Source of the DNA: Actinomycetota bacterium
Lineage (GTDB): Bacteria > Actinomycetota > Actinomycetes > Streptosporangiales > Streptosporangiaceae
Direction of reading: 5' to 3'
NCBI GenBank assembly: GCA_019240215.1
Contig: JAFAYQ010000039.1
Location: forward strand, 1 to 46,079
Length of the DNA stretch: 46,079 nt
A model generated the notes under the pieces. It saw nothing but the letters and a program-made list of their open reading frames with translations, made no database searches and had not been told where the DNA came from. This document shows positions 15,162-23,206 of the stretch, piece after piece; within the stretch, counting starts at the first letter, position 1, and each line of letters starts with the position of its first letter. A program made the position numbers and the translations under genes.

Positions 15162-16028
15162 CTAGGTGGTGGCGATGTTGTAGAGGATCTCGGTCGACAC
15201 GGTGAACTTGGAGCTGAAGGAGAAGTCCGGCGAATTGCCGCCCTGCTGGTAACCGCCGATGTCCCCGAACACCGTTCCGTCGGCGTTCAGGCTGGTGCCT
15301 TCGATCCACGGGCTGCCGCTGGTGCCGAGCCAGAAGCCGTCACACTGGAACTCCTCCTGGGAGGACAGACCCCTGGGCTGGAAGCTCCTGGTCTGGCACC
15401 AGATCGGGTTGCTGGCGCCATTGTTGTAGCCGGCCACCACCAGCTGCTGGCTGGTGGGCTGGTTGATCCCCAGGCGCAGGCCCGCCCCCACCTTGCTCTG
15501 GACGGCGCCGTTGACCCCCAGGAACGCGAAGTCCTGGCTGATGTCGGAGTGCTGCATCCAGGCCTGGGTCACGTAGGCGATCTGGACCGCGTAGGTCCCG
15601 TAGGGCCGTTTGCCCGCGTGGTAGTCCGGCACGAACGCGAGGTTCTTGACGAAGCCACCGTGGTACACGCAGTGGGCCGCGGTGAGCAGAACGTTGCGGG
15701 GGTGGCTGACGATGATGCTGGCGGTGCAGAAATGCGCCTTGGACCCGGTGGTGAAGAACAGCGCCCCGACCGAGCGCAACCCGCCGAACGAATGGGCGCT
15801 GACCGCCGGGACGTCGGACCCCAGCGACGTCGCGGACGCCATCCGCGCGGGGGTCCAGTAAGCCAGCGTGGCCGCCTCGGCGGCCGGGCTGATCGCGGCC
15901 GAAGCCACCCCCGGCGTGGTGGTGACGGTGGCCGCTTGCGCGGTCCCGGTGAGGGTGGCGGCCAGCGCGGACAGCGCCAGGGCTGCCGCCGCCAGGAAGG
16001 CGGGACCTTGGTGACGGGCTTTCGACAT
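15162..16028 (-). CDS. Secreted trypsin-like S1 serine peptidase
   Basis: The protein has 288 residues with a Sec signal (ARHQGPAFLAAAALALSALAATLTGTAQA) and a propeptide up to about residue 85. The catalytic triad is visible: His119 in LLTAAHC, Asp166 in SQDFAFL and Ser239 in GTSGSPW. Paired cysteines near His119 (FCTAS, AHC) and near the active serine (WCQTR, FQCDGF) suggest disulphides. It would cut proteins outside the cell; specificity is not predicted. Its upstream block 16076-16154 matches that of the 186-aa secreted protein gene. Confidence 0.92.
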   Translation of the reverse strand: MSKARHQGPAFLAAAALALSALAATLTGTAQAATVTTTPGVASAAISPAAEAATLAYWTPARMASATSLGSDVPAVSAHSFGGLRSVGALFFTTGSKAHFCTASIIVSHPRNVLLTAAHCVYHGGFVKNLAFVPDYHAGKRPYGTYAVQIAYVTQAWMQHSDISQDFAFLGVNGAVQSKVGAGLRLGINQPTSQQLVVAGYNNGASNPIWCQTRSFQPRGLSSQEEFQCDGFWLGTSGSPWIEGTSLNADGTVFGDIGGYQQGGNSPDFSFSSKFTVSTEILYNIATT

Positions 16029-16075
16029 ACGGCGAACCTCGTTTCATTCCAGGCCAATTGGGCTTCGCCACGGTG

Positions 16076-16154
16076 CATTCGTGAGGAATTATGGGCACTG
16101 GTGGAGGTTTGGCGCATGTCGTCCGGACGTCGGCAATTCACCGGACAAACCGGG
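16076..16154 (-). promoter_or_regulatory. 79-bp promoter block, copy 2
   Basis: This is the partner of 9741-9819, aligning over the full length without gaps; bases 16117-16154 match at 34 of 38 positions. On the minus strand it carries TGTCCGG and CCGGACG half-sites, then GCCCATAAT with a -10-like CATAAT about 65 bases before the S1 peptidase start. No canonical -35 is obvious, so an activator or alternative sigma factor is likely. Confidence 0.75.
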
Positions 16155-16156
16155 GG

Positions 16157-16666
16157 TCAGACCAGGTCGGAGCCCCGGCAGTGCTCGAAGATCAGGTTGG
16201 TCTCGGTGCTGGCGACGTCGCGGGAGGCGCTGAGGTTCCTGACCACGAAGTCGCGCAGGTCGTCGGCTGACCGGGCGGCCACGTGGAGCTGGAAGTCGTT
16301 GACGCCAGCCAGGAAGAAGACGTTGACGACCCCGGGCAGGGCCGCGAACTGCTGGGCGAACGAGCCGATGCGGGCCCGGGCGTGGGCCTGCAGGCGGACC
16401 AGGACGATCGCCTGCAGCGGCCGGCCCAGCGCCTCGGGCGCCACCTCGGCGTGGAAGCCGCGGATGACGCCGGCGTCCTGCAGGCGGCGCACCCGCATCA
16501 GGCAGGTGGACGGGGCCACCCCCAGCCGGGCGGCCAGCACGTTGTTGGGCGTCCGGGCGTCGGCCGTGAGGACCCGGAGGATCTCGTGGTCCACCTCGTC
16601 CAGTCCCACGTCGGCCCGCATGCGCGGGCGAATCTTCTTCGTATCAACTTGATCCGTGGCATCCAT
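16157..16666 (-). CDS. Lrp/AsnC-family regulator, probable AldR
   Basis: The product has 169 residues. The N-terminal winged HTH reads LDEVDHEILRVLTADARTPNNVLAARLGVAPSTCLMRVRRLQDAGVIRGFHAEV, and the C-terminal RAM ligand-binding domain has VFFLAGVNDFQLHVAARSADDLRDFV. It is transcribed divergently from alanine dehydrogenase, the arrangement of AldR, which senses amino acids and controls ald. No Shine-Dalgarno is visible before ATG 16666; the leader is strikingly AT-rich. Confidence 0.9.
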   Translation of the reverse strand: MDATDQVDTKKIRPRMRADVGLDEVDHEILRVLTADARTPNNVLAARLGVAPSTCLMRVRRLQDAGVIRGFHAEVAPEALGRPLQAIVLVRLQAHARARIGSFAQQFAALPGVVNVFFLAGVNDFQLHVAARSADDLRDFVVRNLSASRDVASTETNLIFEHCRGSDLV

Positions 16667-16690
16667 TTTAAAATTATGTAATAAAAACTG
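16667..16690. promoter_or_regulatory. AT-rich Lrp-type operator between aldR-like gene and ald
   Basis: The segment begins TTTTAAAATTATGTAATAAAA, almost free of G and C in a 70 percent G+C region. It has the loose dyad (TTTTA...TAAAA) favoured by Lrp/AsnC proteins. It abuts the regulator's start codon and lies about 90 bases before the ald start. Confidence 0.5.
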
Positions 16691-16777
16691 CCCTACTCGC
16701 GCAACTCAGTTCGGAGTCGTGAGACAGGGACCGAATCCGCGAGGGATCCTGGGCGGACACGGACGTCTGGAGGATCA

Positions 16778-17899
16778 ATGAAGATCGGTGTGCCGGCCGA
16801 GGTCAAGAACCACGAGTACCGGGTGGCGATCACCCCCGCGGGGGTCAGGGAGCTGGTGCTGAACGGGCACCAGGTGTACGTCCAGGCGAGCGCCGGTCTC
16901 GGCTCGTCGATCACCGACGCTGAGTACCAGGCGGCCGGCGCGCAGGTGCTGCCCACCGCCGACCAGGTGTGGGGCGCCGGTGACCTGATCTTGAAGGTCA
17001 AGGAGCCGATCGCCGAGGAGTACGACCGGATGCGGCCGGGCCAGGTGCTGTTCACCTACCTGCACCTGGCGGCCGACAAGCGGCTGACCGAGGAACTGCT
17101 GGCCCGCCGGGTCACCGGCATCGCCTACGAGACCGTCCAGGCTCCCAACGGCTCGCTGCCGCTGCTGGCCCCGATGTCGGAGGTCGCCGGGCGGCTGGCG
17201 ACCCAGGTCGGCGCGGCCACGCTGATGAAGGCCAACGGCGGCCGCGGGGTGCTGCTGGGCGGGGTCCCCGGCGTCCACGCGGCCAAGGTGGTGGTGATCG
17301 GGGCCGGGGTGTCCGGGCTCAACGCGGCCGCCATCGCGGTCGGTATGCAGGCCAGTGTGTCGCTGCTCGACCTCAACGTCGACCGGCTGCGGGCGGTCGA
17401 CCAGCTCTACCGCGGCCAGGTCCAGACCGTGGTCAGCAACACCTACGAGATCGAGCGCGCCGTCCTCGACGCCGACCTGGTCATCGGGGCGGTGCTGATC
17501 CCCGGGGCCAAGGCGCCCACGCTGGTCAGCAACGAGCTGGTGGCGCGGATGAAGCCGGGCTCGGTGCTGGTCGACATCTCCATCGACCAGGGCGGCTGCT
17601 TCCAGGACTCGCACCCTACCACCCACGCCAACCCGACCTATCCGGTGCACGACTCGGTGTTCTACTGCGTGGCCAACATGCCGGGGGCGGTGCCGAACAC
17701 CTCCACCCACGCGCTCACCAACGTGACCCTGCCGTACGCGGTCACCCTGGCCAACCAGGGCTGGCAGCGGGCCTGCACCGACGACACATGCCTCGCGCTC
17801 GGCATCAACACCCACGACGGCCAGCTGGTCAACGCGGCCGTGGGCGAGGCGACCGGGCTGGTCACGACCCCACTGGCGGACGTGCTGGCCGGTCGCTGA
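16778..17899 (+). CDS. ald: Alanine dehydrogenase
   Basis: The product has 373 residues, the family length, with GGAGG just before ATG 16778. It interconverts L-alanine and pyruvate plus ammonia using NAD+. The substrate residues fall at the standard places: Arg15 (EYRVAITP), Lys75 (LKVKEP) and His96 (YLHLAAD). The Rossmann motif [14 protein letters not shown] is near residue 175, and SIDQGGC carries the catalytic Asp. It ends 38 bases inside the convergent AraC-type gene and is probably controlled by the divergent AsnC-type regulator. Confidence 0.97.
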   Translation: MKIGVPAEVKNHEYRVAITPAGVRELVLNGHQVYVQASAGLGSSITDAEYQAAGAQVLPTADQVWGAGDLILKVKEPIAEEYDRMRPGQVLFTYLHLAADKRLTEELLARRVTGIAYETVQAPNGSLPLLAPMSEVAGRLATQVGAATLMKANGGRGVLLGGVPGVHAAKVVVIGAGVSGLNAAAIAVGMQASVSLLDLNVDRLRAVDQLYRGQVQTVVSNTYEIERAVLDADLVIGAVLIPGAKAPTLVSNELVARMKPGSVLVDISIDQGGCFQDSHPTTHANPTYPVHDSVFYCVANMPGAVPNTSTHALTNVTLPYAVTLANQGWQRACTDDTCLALGINTHDGQLVNAAVGEATGLVTTPLADVLAGR

Positions 17900-18650
17900 G
17901 ACCGGTGATGGCCTGCCGGTAACGGCCGGGGGTCTGGCCGACCAGCGCGGTGAAGGCGGCGATGAACGCGCTCGGGTTGGACCAGCCGCAGGCGATCGCG
18001 GTGCCGGTCACCGACCGGCCCTCGGCCATCTGGACCAGGGCGTGGTGGACGCGCAGCTGGGTGCGCCACTGCCGGAAGCTCATGCCGGTCTCGTCGTGGA
18101 ACAGCCGGGTCAGGGTCCGTTCGCTGGCGCCGACCCGGCGGCCGAGCTCGCCCAGGGTGACGGGGGCGGGCAGGTCCTGCTCGACCAGCGCGGCCACCGC
18201 CCGCAGCCGGTCGTCGACCGGATCGGGCAGGTGCAGCGGCTGCTCGGGGGCGGCGGCGAGGTCGTCGATGATGACCCGCCGGAGCCGCAGCCGGGCGGCG
18301 TCGGTCCGCTCGGTACCGCCGGTCAGCGCCAGCGTCGCCTCGCGGGCCAGCGCGGTCGTGGTCAGCACGGCCGGGTGGGCGGGCAGCGGCCGGGCCAGCG
18401 GCGGGGTGAGGAACACGATCCGCATGTCGGTGGCGCCGTGGGCGCGGTGCCAGTGCTGGACGCCGGCCGGGATCCACACGACGCGGCTGGGCGGCGCGAT
18501 CAGCACCCCGTGCCGGGTGGCCAGCGACAGCACCCCGGTGGCCGGGTAAACGAGATGGCCCTGCTCATGCCCGTGCGGCGGGGTGCGCTCGTGGTGGCTG
18601 AGGACAAACGCCTGCTCGGGGCGGCTGGACTCGTGGCGGGCGCGGCTCAT
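17862..18650 (-). CDS. AraC-family regulator, NimR-like
   Basis: The product has 262 residues. A cupin-type N-terminal sensor (HERTPPHGHEQGHLVYPATGVLSL, SRVVWIPAGVQHWHRA) is joined to a C-terminal double HTH (VTLGELGRRVGASERTLTRLFHDETGMSFRQWRTQLRVH, then ACGWSNPSAFIAAFTALVGQTPGRYR). This short cupin-plus-HTH form is that of E. coli NimR (YeaM). It is divergent from an MFS gene of the NimT/CynX group, matching the nimR-nimT layout, so it probably represses that exporter. Confidence 0.9.
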   Translation of the reverse strand: MSRARHESSRPEQAFVLSHHERTPPHGHEQGHLVYPATGVLSLATRHGVLIAPPSRVVWIPAGVQHWHRAHGATDMRIVFLTPPLARPLPAHPAVLTTTALAREATLALTGGTERTDAARLRLRRVIIDDLAAAPEQPLHLPDPVDDRLRAVAALVEQDLPAPVTLGELGRRVGASERTLTRLFHDETGMSFRQWRTQLRVHHALVQMAEGRSVTGTAIACGWSNPSAFIAAFTALVGQTPGRYRQAITGLSDRPARPPVGS

Positions 18651-18748
18651 CAGTGGGCAGAATACCGGCGGGCGGACGTGGCGGGTTTCGGGTATAACGC
18701 GGCTTACTAGCGGTGGCCACCGGGAGCCGGGGCAGGTGGAATCGTAGT

Positions 18749-20047
18749 ATGGCTCATGATCAGCAGATCGCGGCCCCGGCCACCGGGGCCCGCGATCCGG
18801 TGCGGGTGACCGGTTCGCTGGCGCTGGCGGCCGGCCTGCTGCTGATCGCGCTCAACCTGCGCATCGGGGTCGCCGCGGTCGGGCCGGTGCTGGGCGACAT
18901 CCGGGCCAGCACCGGGCTGCCGGCCGCGGGCGCGAGCCTGCTGACCACGATCCCGGTGCTCGCGTTCGGCGGGTTCGCGTTCGTCATCCCCGGGCTGATC
19001 GCCCGGCTGGGCATGTACCGGGTGCTCGGGGTGGCGATGGCGGTGCTCGCGATCGGCGTCGTGATCCGGCTGCTCGCGGGGCCGGTCCCGCTGTTCGGCG
19101 GCACCGTGCTGATCGGGGCCGCGATCGCGGTGGCCAACGTGCTGCTGCCCGCGGTCATCAAGCAGGACTTCGCCGGCCGGACGGCCCTGATGATGGGCCT
19201 GTACACCACCGCCCTGTACGCCGGGGCGTCGCTGGCCGCGGGGCTGACGGTGCCGCTGGTGGGGTGGACCGGCGGGCACTGGCGGCCGGCGATGGCGCTG
19301 TGGGCGATCCCGGCGGCGGCCGCGTTCGTGGTCTGGCTGCCGTGGGCCCGGCGCTCGGCCGGACGTCGCGGGGCGGCCGGGAAGGCCGGAACGGCTGGGG
19401 CCAGCCCCGGGGCTCAGCCGGGGGCCGGCGAGCCGTCGCTGCGGGCGCTGGTGCGGGACCGGACGGCGCTGGCGGTCATGATCTTCATGGGCGTGCAGAG
19501 CCTCGGCTACTACGCCACCTTGACCTGGATCCCGACCCTGCTGCAGAACGCCGGGCTGTCGGCCCACCAGGCCGGCTGGATGGTGTCGTACTCCAGCTTC
19601 GCCGCGATCGCGGCCGCCCTGACCATCCCGACTCTCGGCCGGCGGCTGCGGCCGTCGTGGACCACGGCCGCGATCACGGTGGCGCTGCCCGCCGGCGCCT
19701 ACCTGGGCCTCATCGTCGCCCCGGCCGGCCCGGTCTACCTGTGGATGACGCTGCTCGGGCTCGGCCAGGGGGCCGGCATCAGCCTGGCCCTGAGCTACAT
19801 CGTCTGGCGCTCCCCCGACACCCGCCACACCGCCCACCTGTCGACCATGGCCCAGGGCTTCGGCTATCTGCTGGCCAGCCTCGGCCCGATCGGGTTCGGG
19901 GTGCTGCACTCGGCCACCGGCGGCTGGACCTGGCCGCTCATCGCGCTGCTGGCGCTGCTGGCCGTCCAGCTGGGGGCCGGTGCCGCCGCCAGCCGGGACC
20001 GGCCCGTTCCGGCGCCCCGGGTCAGCGGAGGGCCGCGGCCAGGGTGA
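18749..20047 (+). CDS. MFS transporter, CynX/NimT family
   Basis: ATG at 18749 (MAHDQQ) gives 432 residues with 12 predicted membrane helices. TM1 reads LALAAGLLLIALNLRIGVAAVGPVL with the LNLR..VAAVGP pattern of the CynX/NimT group. A basic cytosolic loop rich in Gly and Ala separates the two halves. The family exports or imports small anions and drugs (cyanate, 2-nitroimidazole). A TATAAC box near 18692 may be its -10. The last 26 bases overlap the convergent GDT1-like gene. Confidence 0.9.
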   Translation: MAHDQQIAAPATGARDPVRVTGSLALAAGLLLIALNLRIGVAAVGPVLGDIRASTGLPAAGASLLTTIPVLAFGGFAFVIPGLIARLGMYRVLGVAMAVLAIGVVIRLLAGPVPLFGGTVLIGAAIAVANVLLPAVIKQDFAGRTALMMGLYTTALYAGASLAAGLTVPLVGWTGGHWRPAMALWAIPAAAAFVVWLPWARRSAGRRGAAGKAGTAGASPGAQPGAGEPSLRALVRDRTALAVMIFMGVQSLGYYATLTWIPTLLQNAGLSAHQAGWMVSYSSFAAIAAALTIPTLGRRLRPSWTTAAITVALPAGAYLGLIVAPAGPVYLWMTLLGLGQGAGISLALSYIVWRSPDTRHTAHLSTMAQGFGYLLASLGPIGFGVLHSATGGWTWPLIALLALLAVQLGAGAAASRDRPVPAPRVSGGPRPG

Positions 20048-20603
20048 TCGCGGCCATGACGACCATGATCAGGGCGGCCAGGCGGCTGATCCAGCGCATC
20101 GGGAGGATGCGCAGCAGGCCGCGGCCGCCGGTGATGGCCAGCGCCGCCACCAGCCACAGGGCCAGGATGCTGCCGGCCGCGACCGCCACCGGGTCGTGGT
20201 AGCGGGCGGCCAGGTTGGCCATCGTGATGTCGGACGGGTCGCCCAGCTCGGCCAGCGCGATCACCGCGAACGAGGTCGCGGCGACCGGCCAGAAGCCGGC
20301 CGCCCCGGCCTTGAGCTTGGCCTCGTCATCGTCGTCGTCATCGGCCCGCAGCACCAGGACGGCACCAACCAGGAACACGGCGGCGACCGCGAACTCGACG
20401 ATCTTGTGCGGGAGCAGGCCGAACAGGCTGCCGAAGGCGACCGCCAGCACCGCGTGGACGGCGAACGCGGCCGCCGTGCCCGCGAACACTCCGGCCGGCC
20501 GGTAGCGGGTACCGAGCACCAGGCTCGCCATCCCGGAGTTGTCCGGCAGCTCGACCACGGTGATCGTGCCAAAAACTATCGCGGCGACGATCAGGCCTGA
20601 CAC
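20022..20603 (-). CDS. GDT1/UPF0016-family divalent cation transporter, variant motifs
   Basis: GTG at 20603 follows GGAGGTGATCAC; the product has 193 residues and about six membrane helices in two homologous halves. Each half carries the family's E-x-G-D-(K/R)-(T/S) metal motif in altered form: VVELPDNSG and LAELGDPSD. A run of five Asp (RADDDDDDE) lies in the central cytosolic loop. GDT1 proteins move Mn2+ or Ca2+ out of the cytosol. It is divergent from an MntP-type gene across a structured leader. The Lys/Arg to Asn/Pro changes could alter ion choice. Confidence 0.85.
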   Translation of the reverse strand: MSGLIVAAIVFGTITVVELPDNSGMASLVLGTRYRPAGVFAGTAAAFAVHAVLAVAFGSLFGLLPHKIVEFAVAAVFLVGAVLVLRADDDDDDEAKLKAGAAGFWPVAATSFAVIALAELGDPSDITMANLAARYHDPVAVAAGSILALWLVAALAITGGRGLLRILPMRWISRLAALIMVVMAAITLAAALR

Positions 20604-20640
20604 GTGATCACCTCCGGCCGGGGGCGCGGGCACGCTGGTA

Positions 20641-20740
20641 GCTGGGTAGCGGGGACGCTACACCCAGATCTCGGGCGGCGGCGGCGCGCCGCTCGCCGTT
20701 AGCGAGCCGAAAGATCTGGCCGGCCGTTCCCGCTGCGCGG
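20641..20740. promoter_or_regulatory. Structured intergenic leader, candidate Mn2+ (yybP-ykoY-like) riboswitch
   Basis: Nested pairing is visible. An outer 10-bp stem joins 20648-20657 (AGCGGGGACG) with 20725-20734. An 8-bp inner stem joins 20664-20671 (CCAGATCT) with 20712-20719. Inside is a hairpin 20692-20706 (CTCGC/GCGAG with loop CGTTA). The strand CCCGC of the outer stem can instead pair with GCGGG at 20735-20741, next to the MntP start, which would form a switch. Manganese riboswitches usually precede MntP and GDT1 genes, and both flank this element. The fold is near symmetric, so either strand could be the RNA. I cannot confirm the RF00080 consensus by eye. Confidence 0.45.
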
Positions 20741-20744
20741 GGCG

Positions 20745-21305
20745 GTGTCCGTATTGCTTAATTTAATGGTGGTTGCCCTCCTCATCGTCGCCGTCGCGCT
20801 CGGGCTGAACAACTTCGGGGCGGCGATCGCCATCGGGGTCAGCGGGGTCGACCGGCGGACCGAGCTCAAGGTGGCCACCGTGTTCGGCCTGTGCGACGTG
20901 GTGATGCCGGCCATCGGAATGCTGATCGGCACCGGCCTGGCCGGCCCGCTCGGATCGGCCGCCCGCTGGGCCGGAGCCGGGATCCTGCTGGTGACCGCGA
21001 TCTGGGGGCTCATCGAGGCGCTGCGCGGCGGCGAGGACGCCCCGACCGTCTGGCGCGGGTGGCGGCTGCTGGTCAGCGGGGCGGCGCTCAGCCTCGACGA
21101 CCTGGCGGTGGGGCTGGCGCTGGGGACCGTGCGCTATCCGATCGTGCTCGCGGTGGCGCTGTTCGGGCTGATGAGCTTCGTCATGTCGATCATCGGGCTC
21201 AAACTGGGCAAGAGACTGGGCGTCGCGGCCGGCGAGCACGGCGAGGTCGCGGGTGCGGTCATCCTGATCGGCATCGCAGGCGCGATGGCGCTGGGGTGGC
21301 TGTGA
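20745..21305 (+). CDS. MntP-family manganese efflux protein
   Basis: Starts are possible at GTG 20745, TTG 20754 or ATG 20766; the ATG has no ribosome-binding site, so the longest form (186 residues) is given. About six membrane helices are predicted. The two inverted repeats of MntP are visible: VALGLNNFGAAIAIG in TM1 and LSLDDLAVGLALG in the second half. The usual Asp of the first repeat is replaced by Asn (NN). MntP exports Mn2+. It overlaps the Nramp-like gene by four bases (GTGA) and follows the structured leader. Confidence 0.87.
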   Translation: MSVLLNLMVVALLIVAVALGLNNFGAAIAIGVSGVDRRTELKVATVFGLCDVVMPAIGMLIGTGLAGPLGSAARWAGAGILLVTAIWGLIEALRGGEDAPTVWRGWRLLVSGAALSLDDLAVGLALGTVRYPIVLAVALFGLMSFVMSIIGLKLGKRLGVAAGEHGEVAGAVILIGIAGAMALGWL

Positions 21306-23011
21306 GCCCGGGCGGACGGGAGACCGGGGTCACGCCGGACGCGGTGACCGACCCGCAGCACGTCGGCGACATCGTCGGGGCCCTCGGCACCCTCAAACGC
21401 AGCGCCCCCAACTCGCGGTCCTGGCGCCGCAAGTTCCGGTTCCTGCTCGTCATCATGGGTCCCGGCCTGATCGTGATGGGCGGCGGGAACGACGCCGGCG
21501 GAGTCCAGGTCTACGCCCAGATGGGCCAGGACTACGGCATGAAGCTGCTGTGGACGCTGATCCTGCTGTTCCCGATCCTGTACTTCTGCCAGGAAATGGT
21601 GGTGCGGCTGGGCGCGGTCACCGGGGTCGGGCACGGCCGGCTGATCTTCGCCCGGTTCGGGAAGTTCTGGGGGACGTTCTCGGTCGCCGACCTGTTCATC
21701 ATCAACGCGGTCACCGTGGTGGCCGAGTTCATCGGGGTCGAGCAGGCGCTGTCGTTCTTCGGCCTGCCGTCGGCGGCGGCGGTGGCGGCCTCGGCGGTGC
21801 TGCTGTTCGCGGTGATGGCGGGCGGCACCTACCGGTACTGGGAACGGTTCCTGGTCGTGCTGGTGATCGCGAACTTCGCGACGTTCCCGATGCTCTACTT
21901 CGCGCACACCAGCGTCGCGCCAGTAGCGTCGGGGGCGGTGCCGAGCCTGCCGGGCGGGCTCAACGCCACCATCCTGCTGCTGGTGGTGGCGGTGGTGGGG
22001 ACCACGGTCGAGCCCTGGCAGCTGTTCTTCCAGCAGTCCAACGTGGTCGACAAGCGCATCACCCCGCGCTGGATGAACTACGAGCGTATCGACACCGGCG
22101 TGGGCGTGCTGATCGAGGTGATCGGAGCGCTGGTGCTGATGGCCGCCTGCGCATTCGGACTGGCCCACACCAGCGCGTTCGGGAACTTCAGCGACATCAG
22201 CAGCACCGCGGCCGCCCTGCAGCGCCACGTCGGGCACGACACCGGTTACCTGCTGGCGCTGGCCACCCTGGACGGCTCGCTCATCGGTGCCAACCTGACC
22301 GCGCTGGCCACCACCTACACGCTCGGCGACGTGTACCCGCGGATGCGGCACTCGCTGCACTGGAAGCCGCGGCAGGCGCCGTGGTTCTACGGCTTGTACG
22401 CGATCCTGATCGGGGTGTCGGCCGTCGTCACGCTGGCCTGGGGCAACGATCTCGGCGTGGTCATCGACGGGGTCGAGGCGCTCAACGGCATCCTGCTGCC
22501 GTCGGCCCTGGTATTCCTGATCCTGCTGGCCAACGACAAACCGGTCCTCGGGCCGTGGGCCAACGGCACCGCCCAGAACTGGGTGGCCGGGGTCGTGGCC
22601 TGGGCGGTGCTCACGTTCTCGCTGGCCCCGCTGGTCACGACGTTCTTCCCGAACGTGACGCTGACCCAGTGCGAGTACGCGTTCGCGGTCGCGGCGGTCC
22701 TCGGGCTGGCGGTCGCGGCCGTGCTGGTGCGGATGCGGCGGCGGCCCCGCCCGGAAGGTAGCGATGGGGGCGATGGGGCGGCCGACGAGGCGGCCGGCAA
22801 CGTTCAGCGGCCGGCCGGGATGAGCCGCGGTCAGTGGCGCACGGTGCTGCGCGAGCGGCGGGCGTCCTGGCGGATGCCGCCGCTCGACACGCTGCCGCGG
22901 CCCGAGCTCAGCACCGCCCGCCGGATCGGGCTGCTGACGCTGCGGGGCTACATCGTGTTCGCGATCGTCATCGTCGCGCTCAAGCTCGCCCAGGTGGCGG
23001 CCGGTCACTAG
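21302..23011 (+). CDS. Nramp-family (SLC11) transporter with altered metal site
   Basis: GTG at 21302 overlaps the MntP stop, giving 569 residues. About 11 helices with the Nramp layout are seen: GPGLIVMGGGNDAGGVQ in TM1 and GTTVEPWQLFFQQSNVVDK in TM6. In classical Nramps these sites read DPGN and MPHN; here they read DAGG and EPWQ, so the metal-coordinating methionine is lost. A cytosolic segment of about 80 residues (RRRPRPEGSDG...RPELSTARR) precedes a last helix and lengthens the protein beyond the usual ~430. Coupling to the exporter suggests a shared role in metal balance. Transport direction and ion are uncertain. Confidence 0.85.
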   Translation: MSPGGRETGVTPDAVTDPQHVGDIVGALGTLKRSAPNSRSWRRKFRFLLVIMGPGLIVMGGGNDAGGVQVYAQMGQDYGMKLLWTLILLFPILYFCQEMVVRLGAVTGVGHGRLIFARFGKFWGTFSVADLFIINAVTVVAEFIGVEQALSFFGLPSAAAVAASAVLLFAVMAGGTYRYWERFLVVLVIANFATFPMLYFAHTSVAPVASGAVPSLPGGLNATILLLVVAVVGTTVEPWQLFFQQSNVVDKRITPRWMNYERIDTGVGVLIEVIGALVLMAACAFGLAHTSAFGNFSDISSTAAALQRHVGHDTGYLLALATLDGSLIGANLTALATTYTLGDVYPRMRHSLHWKPRQAPWFYGLYAILIGVSAVVTLAWGNDLGVVIDGVEALNGILLPSALVFLILLANDKPVLGPWANGTAQNWVAGVVAWAVLTFSLAPLVTTFFPNVTLTQCEYAFAVAAVLGLAVAAVLVRMRRRPRPEGSDGGDGAADEAAGNVQRPAGMSRGQWRTVLRERRASWRMPPLDTLPRPELSTARRIGLLTLRGYIVFAIVIVALKLAQVAAGH

Positions 23012-23024
23012 CGGCCTGGAGGCC

Positions 23025-23041
23025 TGGCCCCGCTGGGGCTA
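23025..23041 (+). terminator. Short G+C hairpin after the Nramp-like gene
   Basis: TGGCCCCGCTGGGGCTA forms a 7-bp stem (one G-T pair) with a 3-base loop, 13 bases past the stop at 23011. There is no T-run. The rest of the gap to 23206 shows no gene. Confidence 0.5.
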
Positions 23042-23206
23042 GTCCGCGCGCAGGGTGTGGCCGGGGTGCACGCCGAGCGCTGCACCGGCTGGCACTCCGC
23101 CTCGACGGCCATGACCAGCCTCCTCAGCACTAAACAGCGGCTGAGCGAAACGCTAGCCAGTCAGCGAACAGCTCGCGGCAAGGAAAACGAACGCCATCGC
23201 GATGGA

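Noticed and set aside
18707..19909. Long minus-strand ORF rich in Arg, Gln and His; likewise 21134-23008, 24985-27066 and 42606-45164 (plus)
   Set aside because: Each is antisense to a gene with clear family motifs. Their extreme Arg/His/Gln/Gly content is typical of complementary frames in high-GC DNA.
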